64,000 nt of DNA, from NCBI RefSeq assembly GCF_024679245.1, contig NC_090186.1:42790069-42854068 (forward strand), given 5' to 3'. Below are positions 1-25,829 of the stretch, piece by piece. Source of the DNA: Pseudorasbora parva. Lineage: Eukaryota; Chordata; Actinopteri; Cypriniformes; Gobionidae. Made by a program: the position numbers and the translations under genes. Below the pieces are notes generated by a model that made no database searches, was not told the DNA's origin, and worked only from the letters and a program-made list of their open reading frames with translations. Positions within the stretch are counted from its first letter, which is position 1. The number at the start of each line of letters is the position of its first letter.

Positions 1-68
1 CAAGCACAGGAAAGAAAACAGATTTCACAATATAAGAAGAAATGTTTTCTGTACGTGTGGGAAACGCA

Positions 69-100
<32 letters not shown>
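69..100. repeat. (CA)n microsatellite
   Basis: A run of CA dinucleotides. Reading frames through it give His-Thr repeats and are not genes. Confidence 0.95.
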
Positions 101-103
<3 letters not shown>

Positions 104-972
104 AGTAAAGTGTCATCAGACGCTCAGGACAGGCATTCTGAAAGCTTTATCTCCAATACAGAGAGAAGAATACGTCCTGCCCACGTCCTCCAAAATCACT
201 GTTCAACCACTATCAATCACACACAGCTTCCTCTCGAGCTCTCGACAACACATTTTGTTTTCCATGACGTGTGTGAAATCGAGGTCAGGTAGTATGTGCA
301 GTTGTGCGTGTGTGTCACTGTCAACAAGAAGGTCATGTCGCGTGGAGCTGCTATTTACAGCATCTAAGAACGGCTGTGGTGCATTATCGACGCACACACA
401 CCTCGGGACGGAAGGTGTCGGCGGATGATGATCTGCTGTCACCCAAACAGATCTGCAGTCATCCGGTTGATTATTTTGTGCACAAAGAATGATATCAAAG
501 TTGATCAAGCCCTTTGAAAAATGTGTATAAAAATCCCACAGACCAGAATATCAGTGGGAAACCACCTAGCAACCACCTAGAACACCCTAGCAACCACATA
601 TCAATATGCTAAAACCACCAAAGCAATATTTTTATATTTATCACTGCATTTTGTATCTTTTAAATCCCTTTGAATTGCATTTGATATGCTTTAATTTATA
701 CAAAGTATATATGTCATGTTAAGGTATTTATGGTATATTACGTTTATTTTTATTATTGGGATGTTTTGTCTTAAGCGTCACTGCAACATATCACACTTTA
801 TTTCAAGCCTCTATGTAACCAAAGTTAAAATGCATTATAATATTTGCAGCTTCCTTGTTTTTTTAGCATGTTTAAAAGCAGTTTACTTTTTGTACTTTTT
901 TTAAAGTGTAACAAATAATATGTATTATAACTGTTGTTCATTAGATCATCCAATAAATTATTCTAAGGTGAA
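101..972. other. No gene seen; short dispersed repeat near 555-600
   Basis: AT-rich DNA without a convincing reading frame. Around 555-600 a CAACCACCTAG-type decamer recurs. The complementary form appears near 62690-62740, so this is a dispersed repeat fragment. Confidence 0.5.
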
Positions 973-1608
973 TTAAAGGTGCACTATGTAGTATTTTTGC
1001 AGTAAAATATCCAAAAACCACTAGGCCGGTGTGCAAATATTTGTAAATTGTGAGAAAATTGCTATTTTAACGTAGGACCGGGACGTGTCAGCATAGCGTT
1101 TGAGCGAGTCGCCTGTCAATCGCGTCATATCTGCGCTACCCTCGGTTTTATTCTGCAGAAGCGCTTTACTCTTAGCAGTGTGAACAAGTGAACGCACGGA
1201 GTAACGTCATAACATCATTTTCAACACACTTAAATGTATCTAATATGATAAACAGAGCTGCATTACCTCATAATCATAACCGGAAGAGCGGATCAGTGCA
1301 GGCGCCCGGCGACTGTGTCCCGCCCCGTCATAATAAAAGTCCCGGTATTCGCGGGGCGGGTGTTTGTTTAACAATCGCTCCAGCGGCCGTGCTCAGCTCC
1401 TCAACACTCTGTCCTGCTCTGCTTCTCTACAGTAACGTTAATAACCGCATGCATGAACGTGATTTCTGCCCGAGTCCTATTTTTCACCGGCTGTGAGGTG
1501 AAGACCACATGTCCCAAGATGCTGCGCTCACACTTTGCGTCATCAAACTACACATTTGTTTTGAATAGGCGCCCTCTAGTGGACGGAAAGTTGCATAGAG
1601 CACTTTAA
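973..1608 (+). mobile_element. TTAA-flanked non-autonomous DNA element, copy 1
   Basis: It begins TTAA-AGGTGCACTATG and ends CATAGAGCACT-TTAA, so terminal inverted repeats are flanked by TTAA as in piggyBac-type insertions. An inverted, diverged copy lies at 22019-22720. The interior is GC-richer than its surroundings and shows no transposase. The family name is not recognised; the piggyBac-like class is inferred from TTAA only. Confidence 0.7.
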
Positions 1609-2225
1609 TTATGCCTTAAAGGTGCACTATGATGCTTTCTCAGATGTTACCTTTCATGCAGTGTGTAATATAACTGTTTGTGAATGTAAAAGGCCTAAAA
1701 AAAGTTTTAAAAATCAAAGTTCAGACAGCAATATAGTGTCGGCTCAGATCCGGCCCACATCTGACATGTTGCAGTCTAGGAGTGCACAACAAATAAAGTT
1801 TCTTGGCTGTGTCTGAAATGGCTCTCTAATAGGACTCTATTTGAGGGGACAGCCGTTTCTAGCTGTGTCCGAAACCATAGTGGATTAGCCACTCTGTGTC
1901 TCAGTGGCTTGTATCCATAATTGCACAGTCAAATGAATTCCTGCATATCACAGGAAGATTGCATCTGTCACTGAATCATATCCATCCATTTTCCAAACCA
2001 CTAGTCCAGCGTAATGTATAAATTCAGTTTTAATTGGTTATTAAAACTGGAGCCCTCCAGCGCACTTAGTGTCACTTATTCACTCCGTCAAGTGGGCTAT
2101 ATTAGTGGAGTAATGTAGGCAATAGTGGATGAGTAGCCTGGATGCCAGCCGAACTCAGCCCCGCCCACAAAATTTTCAGGTCGGGCGGTTCGGTCTGGAC
2201 TTGATCCATAGAGGAGTAATTATCT
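1609..2225. other. No gene seen; short repeat fragments
   Basis: The TTAAAGGTGCACTATG end motif recurs at about 1617, so a second truncated copy of the preceding element abuts it. Nothing else is recognised before the minisatellite. Confidence 0.4.
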
Positions 2226-3200
2226 CTGAACAGAAACTGTTCGGCCAATGAGATCATCAGGGCGGGCTTTAGACGATGACGGACAGATGATCAACAGAAA
2301 CTGACCAATGAAATCATCAGGGCGGGCTTTAGACGATGATGGACAGATGATCAACAGAAACTGACCAATGAGATCATCAGGGCGGGCTTTAGACGATGAC
2401 GGACAGATGATCAACAGAAACTGACCAATGAAATCATCAGGGCGGGCTTTAGACGATGATGGACAGATGATCAACAGAAACTGACCAATGAGATCATCAG
2501 GGCAGGCTTTAGACGATGGCGGACAGATGATCAACAGAAACTGACCAATGAGATCATCAGGGCGGGCTTTAGCCGATGGCGGACAGATGATCAACAGTAA
2601 CTGACCAATGAGATCATCAGGGCGGGCTTTAGCCGATGACGGACAGATGATCAACAGAAACTGACCAATGAGATCATCAGGGCGGGCTTTAGACGATGAC
2701 GGACAGATGATCAACAGAAACTGACCAATGAGATCATCAGGGCGGGCTTTAGACGATGACGGACAGATGATCAACAGAAACTGACCAATGAGATCATCAG
2801 GGCGGGCTTTAGCCGATGACGGACAGATGATCAACAGAAACTGACCAATGAGATCATCAGGGCGGGCTTTAGACGATGACGGACAGATGATCAACAGAAA
2901 CTGACCAATGAGATCATCAGGGCGGGCTTTAGCCGATGACGGACAGAGGATGAACAGAAACTGACCAATGAGATCATCAGGGCGGGCTTTAGCCGATGAC
3001 GGACAGATGATCAACAGAAACTGACCAATGAGATCATCAGGGCGGGCTTTAGCCGATGACGGACAGATGATCAACAGAAACTGACCAATGAGATCATCAG
3101 GGCGGGCTTTAGACGATGACGGACAGATGATCAACAGAAACTGACCAATGGGATCATCAGGGCGGGCTTTAGCCGATGACGGACAGATGATCAACAGTAA
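2226..3200. repeat. 60-bp minisatellite, about 16 units
   Basis: Sixteen near-identical 60-bp units in strict register without indels. Most differences are single bases, such as gacgatgac against gccgatgac. Each unit has a GACCAATGAG (CCAAT-box-like) core and a GGGCGGGC stretch. Because 60 is divisible by 3, the minus strand stays open for 341 codons with a 20-residue period. I read this as a by-product of the period and not a protein gene. Confidence 0.95.
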
Positions 3201-3410
3201 CGTAATCATCTCGTCATTAAAGGGGCTTGGGTTATATTTGTTCAAATCCTAAACGGAGAGCTTGTTTGTATCTGCATCACCTTCACTATTTCTCTCAAAA
3301 ATGATGATCATGTTGGGTAAGTACTCTGTGTATCATTAAATTATTTTATTTTTTTACAAAACCGGCTAAGATTGTTTATTCCAGTGCTTTATTCCAACTA
3401 CTAGCCCTAG

Positions 3411-3486
3411 TGGGTGGGGGGTGGGGGGTTCACACTCATGGGTCTATATATCACATAATAACCCCGGGGGGGGGGGGGGGGGGGGG
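3411..3486 (+). repeat. G-rich tract with a 21-G homopolymer
   Basis: GGGTGGGGGGTGGGGGG at about 3412-3428 is followed by an uninterrupted run of 21 G at 3466-3486. It could form G-quadruplex DNA. The exact G count may be a sequencing artefact. Confidence 0.8.
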
Positions 3487-4392
3487 CGGACTTGGCAACA
3501 CAGTGCAGTTGAGCTCTTGATGCGTCACTTCGTTGCTCTGATTGGTTGTAGGTCTGTCCAATTGAGGTCTTTCCTGGTTGGGTTGAAACACGCCCCATAT
3601 TCACAGCCCAATGGAGCATCAGACTCATTTTCTGACTAGAATTGAGTATGACCTCGTCAGGCTGGATGAGGGAAAAGGGGTGATTTCAAACACAGCCATC
3701 GTCTCCCAAAAGAAAGAACCAATTCTGAACTGCCTAAACCAGTTGTCAGTAATTCTAGTTTTACCTTGGTAACAGTCATAATTAATACATTTGCATAATG
3801 CCCACCTGTGTTGTTCATTGGCTGCCCACGAAAGGCGTCTGCTTTGCCCCGCCTGTCGATAAGTGTTGTGTATCGAGATGCCGTTTTCTGCTCTGCGAAA
3901 GCCAATTCTCTTTGTAAACACTTCATAAGGATGAGGAAGAGTCAGTGGTTAAAATGACCACAGCAATACAACATCAGCATAACCTTTTGAGATTGCTTCT
4001 CAAATCTCTGAGAGGTATAACATTAAATGGGATTTCCAAAACGCTTAATCTGACAGTGGACCAGTTTGCAACTCAGAATCACAACCTATAAGAATGAATA
4101 AATATTGATATATTTAAAGGAACTGTATGTAAGAAATGTATTTCAATTAATCATAAAATGGCCCTGATATGTCTGTCACTAGACATTAAGAAATCATGTT
4201 TATTTCAAATACTTGTATCACTGACAACAGTAGTCCGGCCAGGATATTGTCATTTAAAACCAAGTGTTCAAAATTGTAACTACAGCTTGCTCTCTGGCTA
4301 ACTCGTGTTATTACTGTCTTACTGAAAATCTTACCGCTGAGAAACGTCCTGCTTATGTCGTCCATCCGATGGAGGTACGGATTGAATAACTA
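3487..4392. other. No gene seen; truncated TTAA-element fragment at 4117-4265
   Basis: The segment 4117-4265 is an inverted partial copy of the element at 16987-17406: both share AAAGGAACTGTATGTAAG and GTAGTCCGGCCAGGATATTG. Two minus-strand frames of 89-98 codons at 3625-3926 have no recognisable domain. Confidence 0.5.
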
Positions 4393-5382
4393 CAGTGGGG
4401 CAAAAAAAGTATTTAGTCAGCCACCAATTGTGCAAGCAAGAGAGAGGCCTGTAATTTATATCATAGGTACACTTCAACTATGAGACAGAATGAGAAAAAA
4501 AATCCAGAAAATCACATTGTCTGAGAAGAATTTATTTGCAAATTATGGTGAAAATAAGTATTTGGTCAGCTACAAAAAAAGAGATTTCTGGCTCTCACAG
4601 ACCTGTAACAACTTCTTTAAGAGGCTCCTCTGTCCTTCACTCCTTACGTGTATTACTGACACCCGTTATCATTATAAAAGACATGTCCACAACCTCAAAA
4701 AGACTCCAAACTCCACTATGGCCAAGACCAAAGAGCTGTCAAAGGACACCAGAAACACAATAGTAGACCTGCACCAGGTTGGGAAGGCTGAATCTGCAAT
4801 AGGTAAGCAGCTTGGTGTGAAGAAATCAACTGTGGGAGCAATTATTAGAAAATGGAAGACATACAAGACGATCTGGAGCTCCATGGAAGAGCTCAGAAGA
4901 GGATTGGGAGAATGTCATATGGTCAGATGAAACCAAAAATATAACTTTTTTGTAAAAACTCAACTTGTCTGCAAAGGGACCAGGAAGACAGATCTGTGTA
5001 AAGGAAAAAATGAATGGGGCAGAGTATCATGAGATTTTGAATAAAAACCTTCTTCCATCGGCAAGGGCATTGAAGATGAAATGTGGCTGGGTCTTTCATC
5101 ATGGCAATGATCCCAAACAAACCTTGTGGCGACTTACAGAAAACGTTTGACCTCTGTCATTGGGTATATAACAAAGTATTGAGATGAACTTTAGTTATTG
5201 ACCAAATACTTATTTTCCACCATAATTTGCAAATAATTTTATTTAAAATCCGATTTTTTTTCTCTCATTCTGTCTCTCATAGTTGAAGTGTACTTCTGAT
5301 GAAAATGACAGCCCTCTCTTATCTTTGTAAGTGGGAGAACTTGCACAATTGTTGGCTGACTAAATACTTTTTTGCCCCACTG
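4393..5382 (+). mobile_element. Tc1-like transposon, internally deleted
   Basis: It begins CAGTGGGGCAAAAAAAGTA and ends with the inverted complement TACTTTTTTGCCCCACTG, flanked by TA on both sides (4391-4392 and 5383-5384). At 990 bp it is short for a Tc1 element (about 1.6 kb), so it is a deletion derivative. A second repeat of the end motif, AAGTATTTGGTCAG, lies about 160 bp inside the left end, giving the IR/DR arrangement of fish Tc1 elements. Confidence 0.92.
4718..5150 (+). pseudogene. Tc1-like transposase remnant
   Basis: The start [12 protein letters not shown] followed by a helix-turn-helix-like [18 protein letters not shown] is the N-terminal paired-type DNA-binding part of a Tc1 transposase. 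At about residue 50 the text jumps to a later part, GECHMVR; a neighbouring frame reads the WSDETK-type segment holding the first catalytic Asp. In another frame HHGNDPKQT matches the second catalytic Asp region. The DDE core is broken by deletion and frameshifts, so the gene is dead. Confidence 0.85.
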
Positions 5383-5384
5383 TA

Positions 5385-7034
5385 TATATTCCAATATTTC
5401 ATAATCAGATTCGCACTCTAACTATTATGGTAAACTTTAATTCTAGCTGAAATTCAATTATGTAATGAGCGTTTAGTTTCAGACATGCTCTGTAAGTGCT
5501 CTGGGCCATCTGACCAATCAGAGCAGAGTATCTCTCGGAAAGGCGGGGCTTTGAGAAACTTCAAATCTTCAGAGAAATGTTTTCACTCAGAAAAATGAGA
5601 CAGGCCTATATGTATATTATCATGCAATGTATATTATGAGAACGGTTGCAGAACCTCCAAAATAAAATTAGAAACCTTTAAAATAGCACTTTTATTACAT
5701 GTAAAGGCTTTAAGAAAAGTGTTAGAAAATTATATTTCGAAACTATGGATGGATGGATGGAAGTTCATTTACTCACTTTTAGGCTCAATTAAGTGTTGCA
5801 GAATTATATTTTGAACCTGTAAATAAAGATTAGCACTGAGGTACGTTTAACAAGAAAATACTAGTTTGGATTTTATACTTCACAATGTTGTGTTAAATAC
5901 AATGTGCTGTTTGTGAACTGTATTAGCAATTTCTAAGTTAAAATAGTTTCTACACCAATTTTCCTTTTCGTGTACAAGACCAGACGAGACACCGACTGTG
6001 GTTTCGAGTAAACTCACGGCTCATTCATCATCATCTGATAAATTGTCATAAAGGATTACATAACTTGTGTACATCTTTCCAGTTAATCTCAGTTTCTCCG
6101 AGATTTGAATCTTTCTACTGGCAGTGATATTGAACGTTTCCTTTTCTAGCTTTTAACTCAAGCAAGAGATTAAAATCACTGTAACATACATTCTGCTTTT
6201 ATTCGTTTATATATCAGCTCGCAGCTCAATAATCAAGATCCCTCATTAACACACCAGACAGACTCAAGAGACTCTTCATGACGTGTGTAATATCAACATA
6301 TAACTGTTTTAAGCAGAGCTGATGACTTTAACATGGATCATCATCATCGGTACAAGAAACCAGAGCAGAACAAAAAACAGCAAAGCGAATATGCAACACA
6401 AATCTGAGACAGTTTGGTCATGTGATCAAAATTTAATCTAATAAACAAAGTTAATAAGACTATTAGTCCTTCTCATTCCTTCACATTAAAAGGCAGGAAA
6501 TGACACATTGATGTGAGTGATCAGACTGACAGACAAATGATTCAAGACCTCCAAATCATTCATGGGGCTTTACAAGAAATTAATATTACAGAGGACAGAA
6601 AACAAAACTAACGGCCGTCTGAGAAGGTGAATCTCACAGAACACGTTCAGGTCATATTTCACCCCCAAATCAAAAAGAAGAAAAAAGTAGGAGCATTAAG
6701 ACTTTCATGACAATTAAGCAGCTTTTAAAAAATCTGTAAAGCATATTTTAATACATAAACTGATGTTTTAGATTAATTGTTAAATAAACAATACATTCGA
6801 CTTTTTTCCCGCTTTAATTAAAATGTGCTGATCCCTGTACGTGACTCATAAAGGCTTGTTTCTTCCACCGAATAAAAAATAATAAAAGGTAATTGTGAGT
6901 TTATATTTCACAATTTAGACTTTACAACTTGCACTTGTGAATTTTTCAGTTTATAGCTCAGAATTGTGAGATAAAAATGATATTCCATGCCAGAAACAAA
7001 CTTCCATAGAATCACATTTGAGAATAATCTGGAC
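5385..7034. other. No gene recognised
   Basis: AT-rich sequence without a frame worth calling, only short simple repeats such as (GGAT)n near 5745. It could hold 3' UTR or regulatory DNA, but nothing visible proves it. Confidence 0.4.
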
Positions 7035-7035
7035 A

Positions 7036-7075
<40 letters not shown>
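7035..7075. repeat. (CA)n microsatellite
   Basis: A CA dinucleotide run, followed at 7106-7124 by an A homopolymer. Confidence 0.95.
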
Positions 7076-7077
<2 letters not shown>

Positions 7078-7305
7078 GGTAAATGTCATGAAAACATCAA
7101 TGCAAAAAAAAAAAAAAAAAAAACTCTTGATGGTCCTAAAATAAGTTACATTTTCTTTATATTCTATTTTTCCTTTGAAATGAAATGGGACCTGTTGGTA
7201 TGAGGTTCACCTACTGCTCACCAGTCATATATATGTAATACTAACATGATAATTAATGCTTTAATTATCAACAGGAATGACGATTTGCGTAGCTAATTAA
7301 AAAAC

Positions 7306-7524
7306 GGAACGCTTTACAGTAAGGAGCCATTAGGTAATATTAGTTAATTCATCAGTTAACATTAACTAACAATAAAAAATAACTTTAAAGCATTTATTAT
7401 TTTTTAGTTAATGCTAATTTCAACATTTACCAACACATAACTTACTAAAATCAAAAGTTGTACTCATTGTTAGTTAATGCCTTATCTAATGCTAACTAAT
7501 GGGATTTTATTGTAAAGTGTTACC
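7306..7524. mobile_element. Small TIR element (MITE-like)
   Basis: The left end GGAACGCTTTACAGTAAGG pairs with the right end TTATTGTAAAGTGTTACC in inverted orientation. The ~220-bp interior is rich in TTAGTTAATG and TAACTAAC motifs. Related ends occur at 21991-22018 and 30731-31014, so it is a dispersed family. No coding capacity. Confidence 0.6.
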
Positions 7525-9466
7525 AAAAAAAACGAGTTGCAGCCTCTGTTGAAGGCGAGTTTTATTCCGGTTAGTGTTTATAAAGAAGTCTGTAACATTC
7601 AAACGGACGCGCTGGACTAAAGTGAGATTTCAACCTCAATATTTTGGTAAACATAAACGAGCATATTCAGCTCAAAGAGGTAAACTCTGAACATTCAGAC
7701 AGATGTACGAATGACAAAACCAACTTGTGCTGTTGCTTTTAGCACCACATAAAAACGGATCCAGGAAATCAAATCTATGCTCATTAGCATAACAGAAGGC
7801 AGATTATTATTGCACATGCAAATCAAAAACAATAACAAAAAAATATTTAACCCAATAAAAAGATCAAAAAGAAACGTATGATTATCAACAAAAATTAAAA
7901 AGGTTATTTAAGTTTTCCTAACGAAAAAAGGTCATATTTGTTTCAACATTAGAAATCAAGCGGATGTCATTAGTATTGTGAAGCTCGAGAGTAAATCTGT
8001 TCAAAATCTCTTTCTGCCAGACCATAAAATAAACACGTGAACCGTATCACACTGAAACACTGCACTGGTGGCCTTTTCTTCAGTCTTATCACTGCCGCAC
8101 ATATTTTAATGGTAGATAATTCATAGAAATATAAACAGACTCATCGTGTGGAACTTCCCTTTTTAGGCCCTTACAGCACGTGACATTTATCTGAGCGGGA
8201 AAACCGCGCACAGAAGCCACGCCTCTTAAAGGGACAGTTCAGCAAAATATGAACATTCTGTCGTCATTACTCACCCTCATGTCATTCCAAACTCAATAGT
8301 ATGACTTTCTTCTGTGCATGGAACATAAAAATGGCAAAAGTCGTGCTTTATTTCAAAACACAAAGCATGTAAGACATCCATAAACAATGCTATAATGGTT
8401 ATTCTATAGAAACAAAATACAGGTTGGGCCCGACATGAGGGAAGGTGAATGACAATTTTAGTGCATAGATGAGCGTTGCCTTTGATTATAATGTCGAAAG
8501 CATATGCATGAAAAACACACACCTGACCCTGTCCGTCTTCATATAGTCACACCTGCTGATTGGAGGACTCTTTAGAAAAATGACTTCCTTTAGAGTGTCC
8601 TGTTTCAGATAAACCCTTGCAAAACCGGACAATAACCGGTTCAGCTCATATTTCCCCCCAAAATCAAAAGAAAAGAACATCAAATAAATTCTATTTTGCA
8701 GAAAACAAAAAGCCTGTTTCAGGTTTTTCGCAATGTACAAAAATATCATTCATATATTATTAAACTGTAAAAGATGACTGCATGCATCCATCATGACTTT
8801 TAATAAATGCAATGAGTTATTACTGATAGATTTGCTTACACAAGGACTGAGGTGTCAATTTCAAAAACTCAACCTTGCCATGTTTGACGGTTTTAACAGT
8901 GTAATCAGTAAACTGCTTGTCGTATTATAATAAACACTATTAAAGCTTTTGAATGTTTCCTCAGATTGATCAAACAGGCACTGGTGGTTTATGGACGGCT
9001 GTACGCCACATAATCAACACAACAGCACACCGACTATGAAAGCTCATTTCCGCCACAAAATAAAATATTAAAAAGGTAAATGTGACTTTTTATCTCACAA
9101 TTGAAAATTAAGATCTCACTTGCATGCTATAAAGTCAGAATTGCAAGTTATAAACTCACAATTATCTTTTAAATTTCTTTATTCTGTGGCGGAAACAATC
9201 TTGAAATATGACAGCAGAAATATGACAGGAGGAAAAAAAACAAGATGAGATATGAGCCATTTAACTGCCAAATTCATTATTGGAACCCATTACAGCTGCA
9301 CGACTCGGGATAAATTGAAAATCACTTTTTGGGGTTTAAAACAGAGATCAAGTAAACAAAAAAACATGAATTTACTAGAGGCTCTTACAAAATGTTAAGT
9401 GCTACAGTCTAGCCTATTAAAAAAAAAGTCATTAATTTGAATTTGTTGTTTTTTTAAAAATCAATT
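7525..9466. other. No gene recognised
   Basis: No splice-flanked or conserved coding segment is seen. Near 8228 a half copy of the TTAAAGGGACAGTTCA element end occurs without its partner. Frames of 81-87 codons at 8277-8749 have no domain. Confidence 0.4.
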
Positions 9467-9895
9467 TGAGTGAATGATTCAATGACTCACTCATAAAGAC
9501 TTCACTTGTTTCATTACTGGATGAATCAGTGTTTTTGAATGAATCTCTTGAGTGAATGATTCAATGACTCACTCATAAAGACTTCACTTGTTTCATTACT
9601 GGATGAATCAGTGTTTTTGAATGAATCTCTTGAGTGAATGATTAAATGCCTCACTCATAAAGACTTCACTTGTTTCATTACTGGATGAATCAGTGTTTTT
9701 GAATGAATCTCGAGTGAATGATTCAATGACTCACTCAAAGACTTCACTTGTTTCATTACTGGATGAATCAGTGTTTTTTGAATAAATCTCGTGTGAATGA
9801 TTCGATGACTTACTCATAAAGACTTCACTTGTTTCATTACTGAATGAATCAGCATTTTTGAATAAATCTCGAGTGAATGATTCGATGTCGAATAC
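9467..9895. repeat. 82-bp tandem repeat, about 5 copies
   Basis: The unit contains GAGTGAATGATTCAATGACT, then ACTTCACTTGTTTCATTACT, then GAATCAGTGTTTTTGAATGA. The first copies are almost identical; the last two diverge and lose a few bases. Confidence 0.92.
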
Positions 9896-10262
9896 ATTTT
9901 TAACAGTCACATGTCATCTACTGGTGTAATAATGCAATTGAAACTAATAGCCGTTTTATATCTATACATGTCAACGGCTCTCACTGGATCAGAGTGCAGA
10001 TCTGAAATGTTCGCTGTGATTGGACTTGTCAAAGGTTTAATAGACAGAGCCGAAACATTGCCAATTAGAAATAAGACTGTATAGATGTTTAATTCAAGGT
10101 TTTTTCCACTTATGTAAAATGCTAAACATTTCTATAGACATATTGGATATTACAATGAACAGTGTAACAGACTTACAAAAGCAATATGCCGCTGTAACAG
10201 GGTTGCCAACGCTGCCGTCGCGTTCTTCGTACCATCTCTGGATGAACATATAAGAGTTGTGT
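9896..10262. other. No gene recognised
   Basis: Unique-looking DNA between the tandem repeat and a MITE. No feature can be supported. Confidence 0.4.
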
Positions 10263-10460
10263 TTAAAGGGACAGTTCACCCAAAAATGCAACTTCTGTTA
10301 TTTACTCACCCTTAAGTTGTTCCAACCCTGTATGAGTTTCTTACTTCTGCTGAACAAAAAGAGGATATTTTTAAGATTTTGTGTGTCTTTCGGTATGTTG
10401 CCAACACTTACTTGAGGGGGAGTAAATGATGACAGATTTTTGGGTGAACTATCCCTTTAA
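10263..10460. mobile_element. TTAA-flanked MITE
   Basis: It starts TTAA-AGGGACAGTTCACCC and ends GGGTGAACTATCCCT-TTAA, a 198-bp inverted-repeat element with TTAA at both edges. Related ends occur near 8228 and at 47641-48405. Confidence 0.85.
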
Positions 10461-11583
10461 GAGAGTTCAGCGATTCGGAGTGAAGTTGTGTTTACAACGC
10501 ATCTATATGTCTAAATACGTCCGCACTTTGATCAAAGCTGCAATAATGTGATTAAGGTGTATGCCTGTTTATTGTGATTAAACTCAACGTACGCCACATA
10601 GTTTGATGCAGTTATGGTTGCTACGATTATGAGCTTAAATCGCATTTGTTTTGCTCAAAGTATTGTGTTTACATGAGGTAAAGTTCAATAAATCCCATTA
10701 TAATCGCATTGAGTGTGCACATTAACAAACACAGTCACTGAGGATGTTTAATTTTATATTTCACACAAAATCTTAATATTGCATTATAGTATTATTATTT
10801 ATGTTAATACAGTGATATTTATTATTGTATTATTATTATTAATAATAATAATTAAATATTTATGAATATTATAAATATGTCTGTCAATACTGATATTAAT
10901 ATAGATTAATCAGATCTAATTTGTTTTTATGTGTGTGTGTGTGTGTGTGTAAATATTATAATATATACACACACAACAAACTTTTATGTTATATGAAATT
11001 AATCGCGATTAATCGATTTGGCAGCACTATAAATATTATTATTAATATTAAAAATTATTAAAGAAGATTTGGGCAAAAAACGTGAAAGTAAAAAAATGTG
11101 TTTATTACATTATTATTACATCTGTGTATTACATTTGATTATTAAATTCATATTTTTTTCTATTTGTTTTTGTAGTGAAATATGGCCCAGATATGATGAG
11201 AATAGATGGATGGGTAAGTAGACTCAGTGGCTCAGACACTCCGAAAGCATCTCTACCGTAACATCTCGTACTCCTCTCGAACGACTTCTTAAAACAAACT
11301 TTAAATAGAAAAACTGAACGCGTTTCAGTACCAAATTACAAAGATATCAAAGGCTCAGCACTCACTGAACAGTCCGTGTTCACGCGATGGCTCGTGAAGT
11401 CATTTCCCACACAAAAACACGCGTGCCGTGCCGAGCCAAGCTCCCTTCGAAGTGCAGCGTAATCCCTTTCTGTACCTTTTGACCTAACAAAATACAAACC
11501 CACAGTTTTGCAGCGAACAATAAAGACGAATTAAACCACGAAAATGTGGCTTCTGTACACACCCGAACGACCGCTGTTCATTT
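10461..11583 (-). other. slc35b2: Probable slc35b2 3' UTR and downstream DNA
   Basis: This follows the slc35b2 stop codon on the minus strand. A minus-strand AATAAA lies at 11101-11106, about 480 bases past the stop, and is the first good poly(A) signal candidate. Farther out the DNA becomes AT-rich with a (GT)n run near 10930. The true 3' end is not proven. Confidence 0.45.
11101..11106 (-). terminator. slc35b2: Candidate slc35b2 poly(A) signal
   Basis: AATAAA on the minus strand about 480 bases after the stop codon. Other AT-rich hexamers farther on could serve instead. Confidence 0.35.
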
Positions 11584-25327
<13,744 letters not shown>

Positions 25328-25356
25328 TTTCCAGCAGCCGCCGCCGCTCCGCCGGT

Positions 25357-25413
25357 TCAAAACTCCCTAAAACAGCCGCTGAGACGCTCCAAACACGTTC
25401 CCGCGCCGCTCAT
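25357..25413 (-). CDS. Upstream ORF of slc35b2 (18 codons)
   Basis: ATG at 25413 starts an 18-residue frame (MSGAGTCLERL...) ending in TGA at 25357, 29 bases before the slc35b2 ATG. If the transcript begins upstream of 25413, it would be read first and could lower initiation at the main start. The transcription start is not known. Confidence 0.4.
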   Translation of the reverse strand: MSGAGTCLERLSGCFREF

Positions 25414-25810
25414 GTGTCGATAAAGCCCTCTGCCTGTAACCAAACCACCAAAATCCAGGAGCCGGACAAAGCCCGTGTGTTTCTGACCTGAAACTTCTCG
25501 GCCTGCTTCACTCATGAGTTCATCTGTACTGACGTGTTAACACTAACACACATACACACAGTGCACCGTTTCCGGTTGTGAAAGGAGACACACCTTCACA
25601 TATCCGTGTAATTTCCACTTAAGTCTTGCGTTATGAGGCTTCGGTAAATATTTGAATGTTTTATTGTTTGACAGCCGTGTGGACACGGTTGAGAGAGTGA
25701 AAATGTCCTTGGGTTTTGTGGGCGGGGGTGTTCATTATTCTTTATGGGGGACTTTTATTTTGAAATTTACTCGGCGCGCGGATTCAGCGCCACCTCTGAC
25801 GTCACGCGTC
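25414..25810 (-). promoter_or_regulatory. slc35b2: Probable slc35b2 promoter region
   Basis: GC-richer DNA immediately upstream of exon 1. On the minus strand CACAACCGGAAACGG near 25565-25580 holds an ETS-type GGAA core. No TATA box is evident. Inferred from position. Confidence 0.4.
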
Positions 25811-25829
25811 ATATTCATAGACTGTACAA

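Noticed and set aside
2220..3245. 341-codon minus-strand ORF
   Set aside because: It is the 60-bp minisatellite read in frame. The period is a multiple of three, and there is no non-repeat coding sequence, domain or splice context.
1..11583. hsp90ab1, expected next to slc35b2 from human synteny
   Set aside because: I saw no HSP90 coding segment in any frame; it may lie further left or not be linked in this species.
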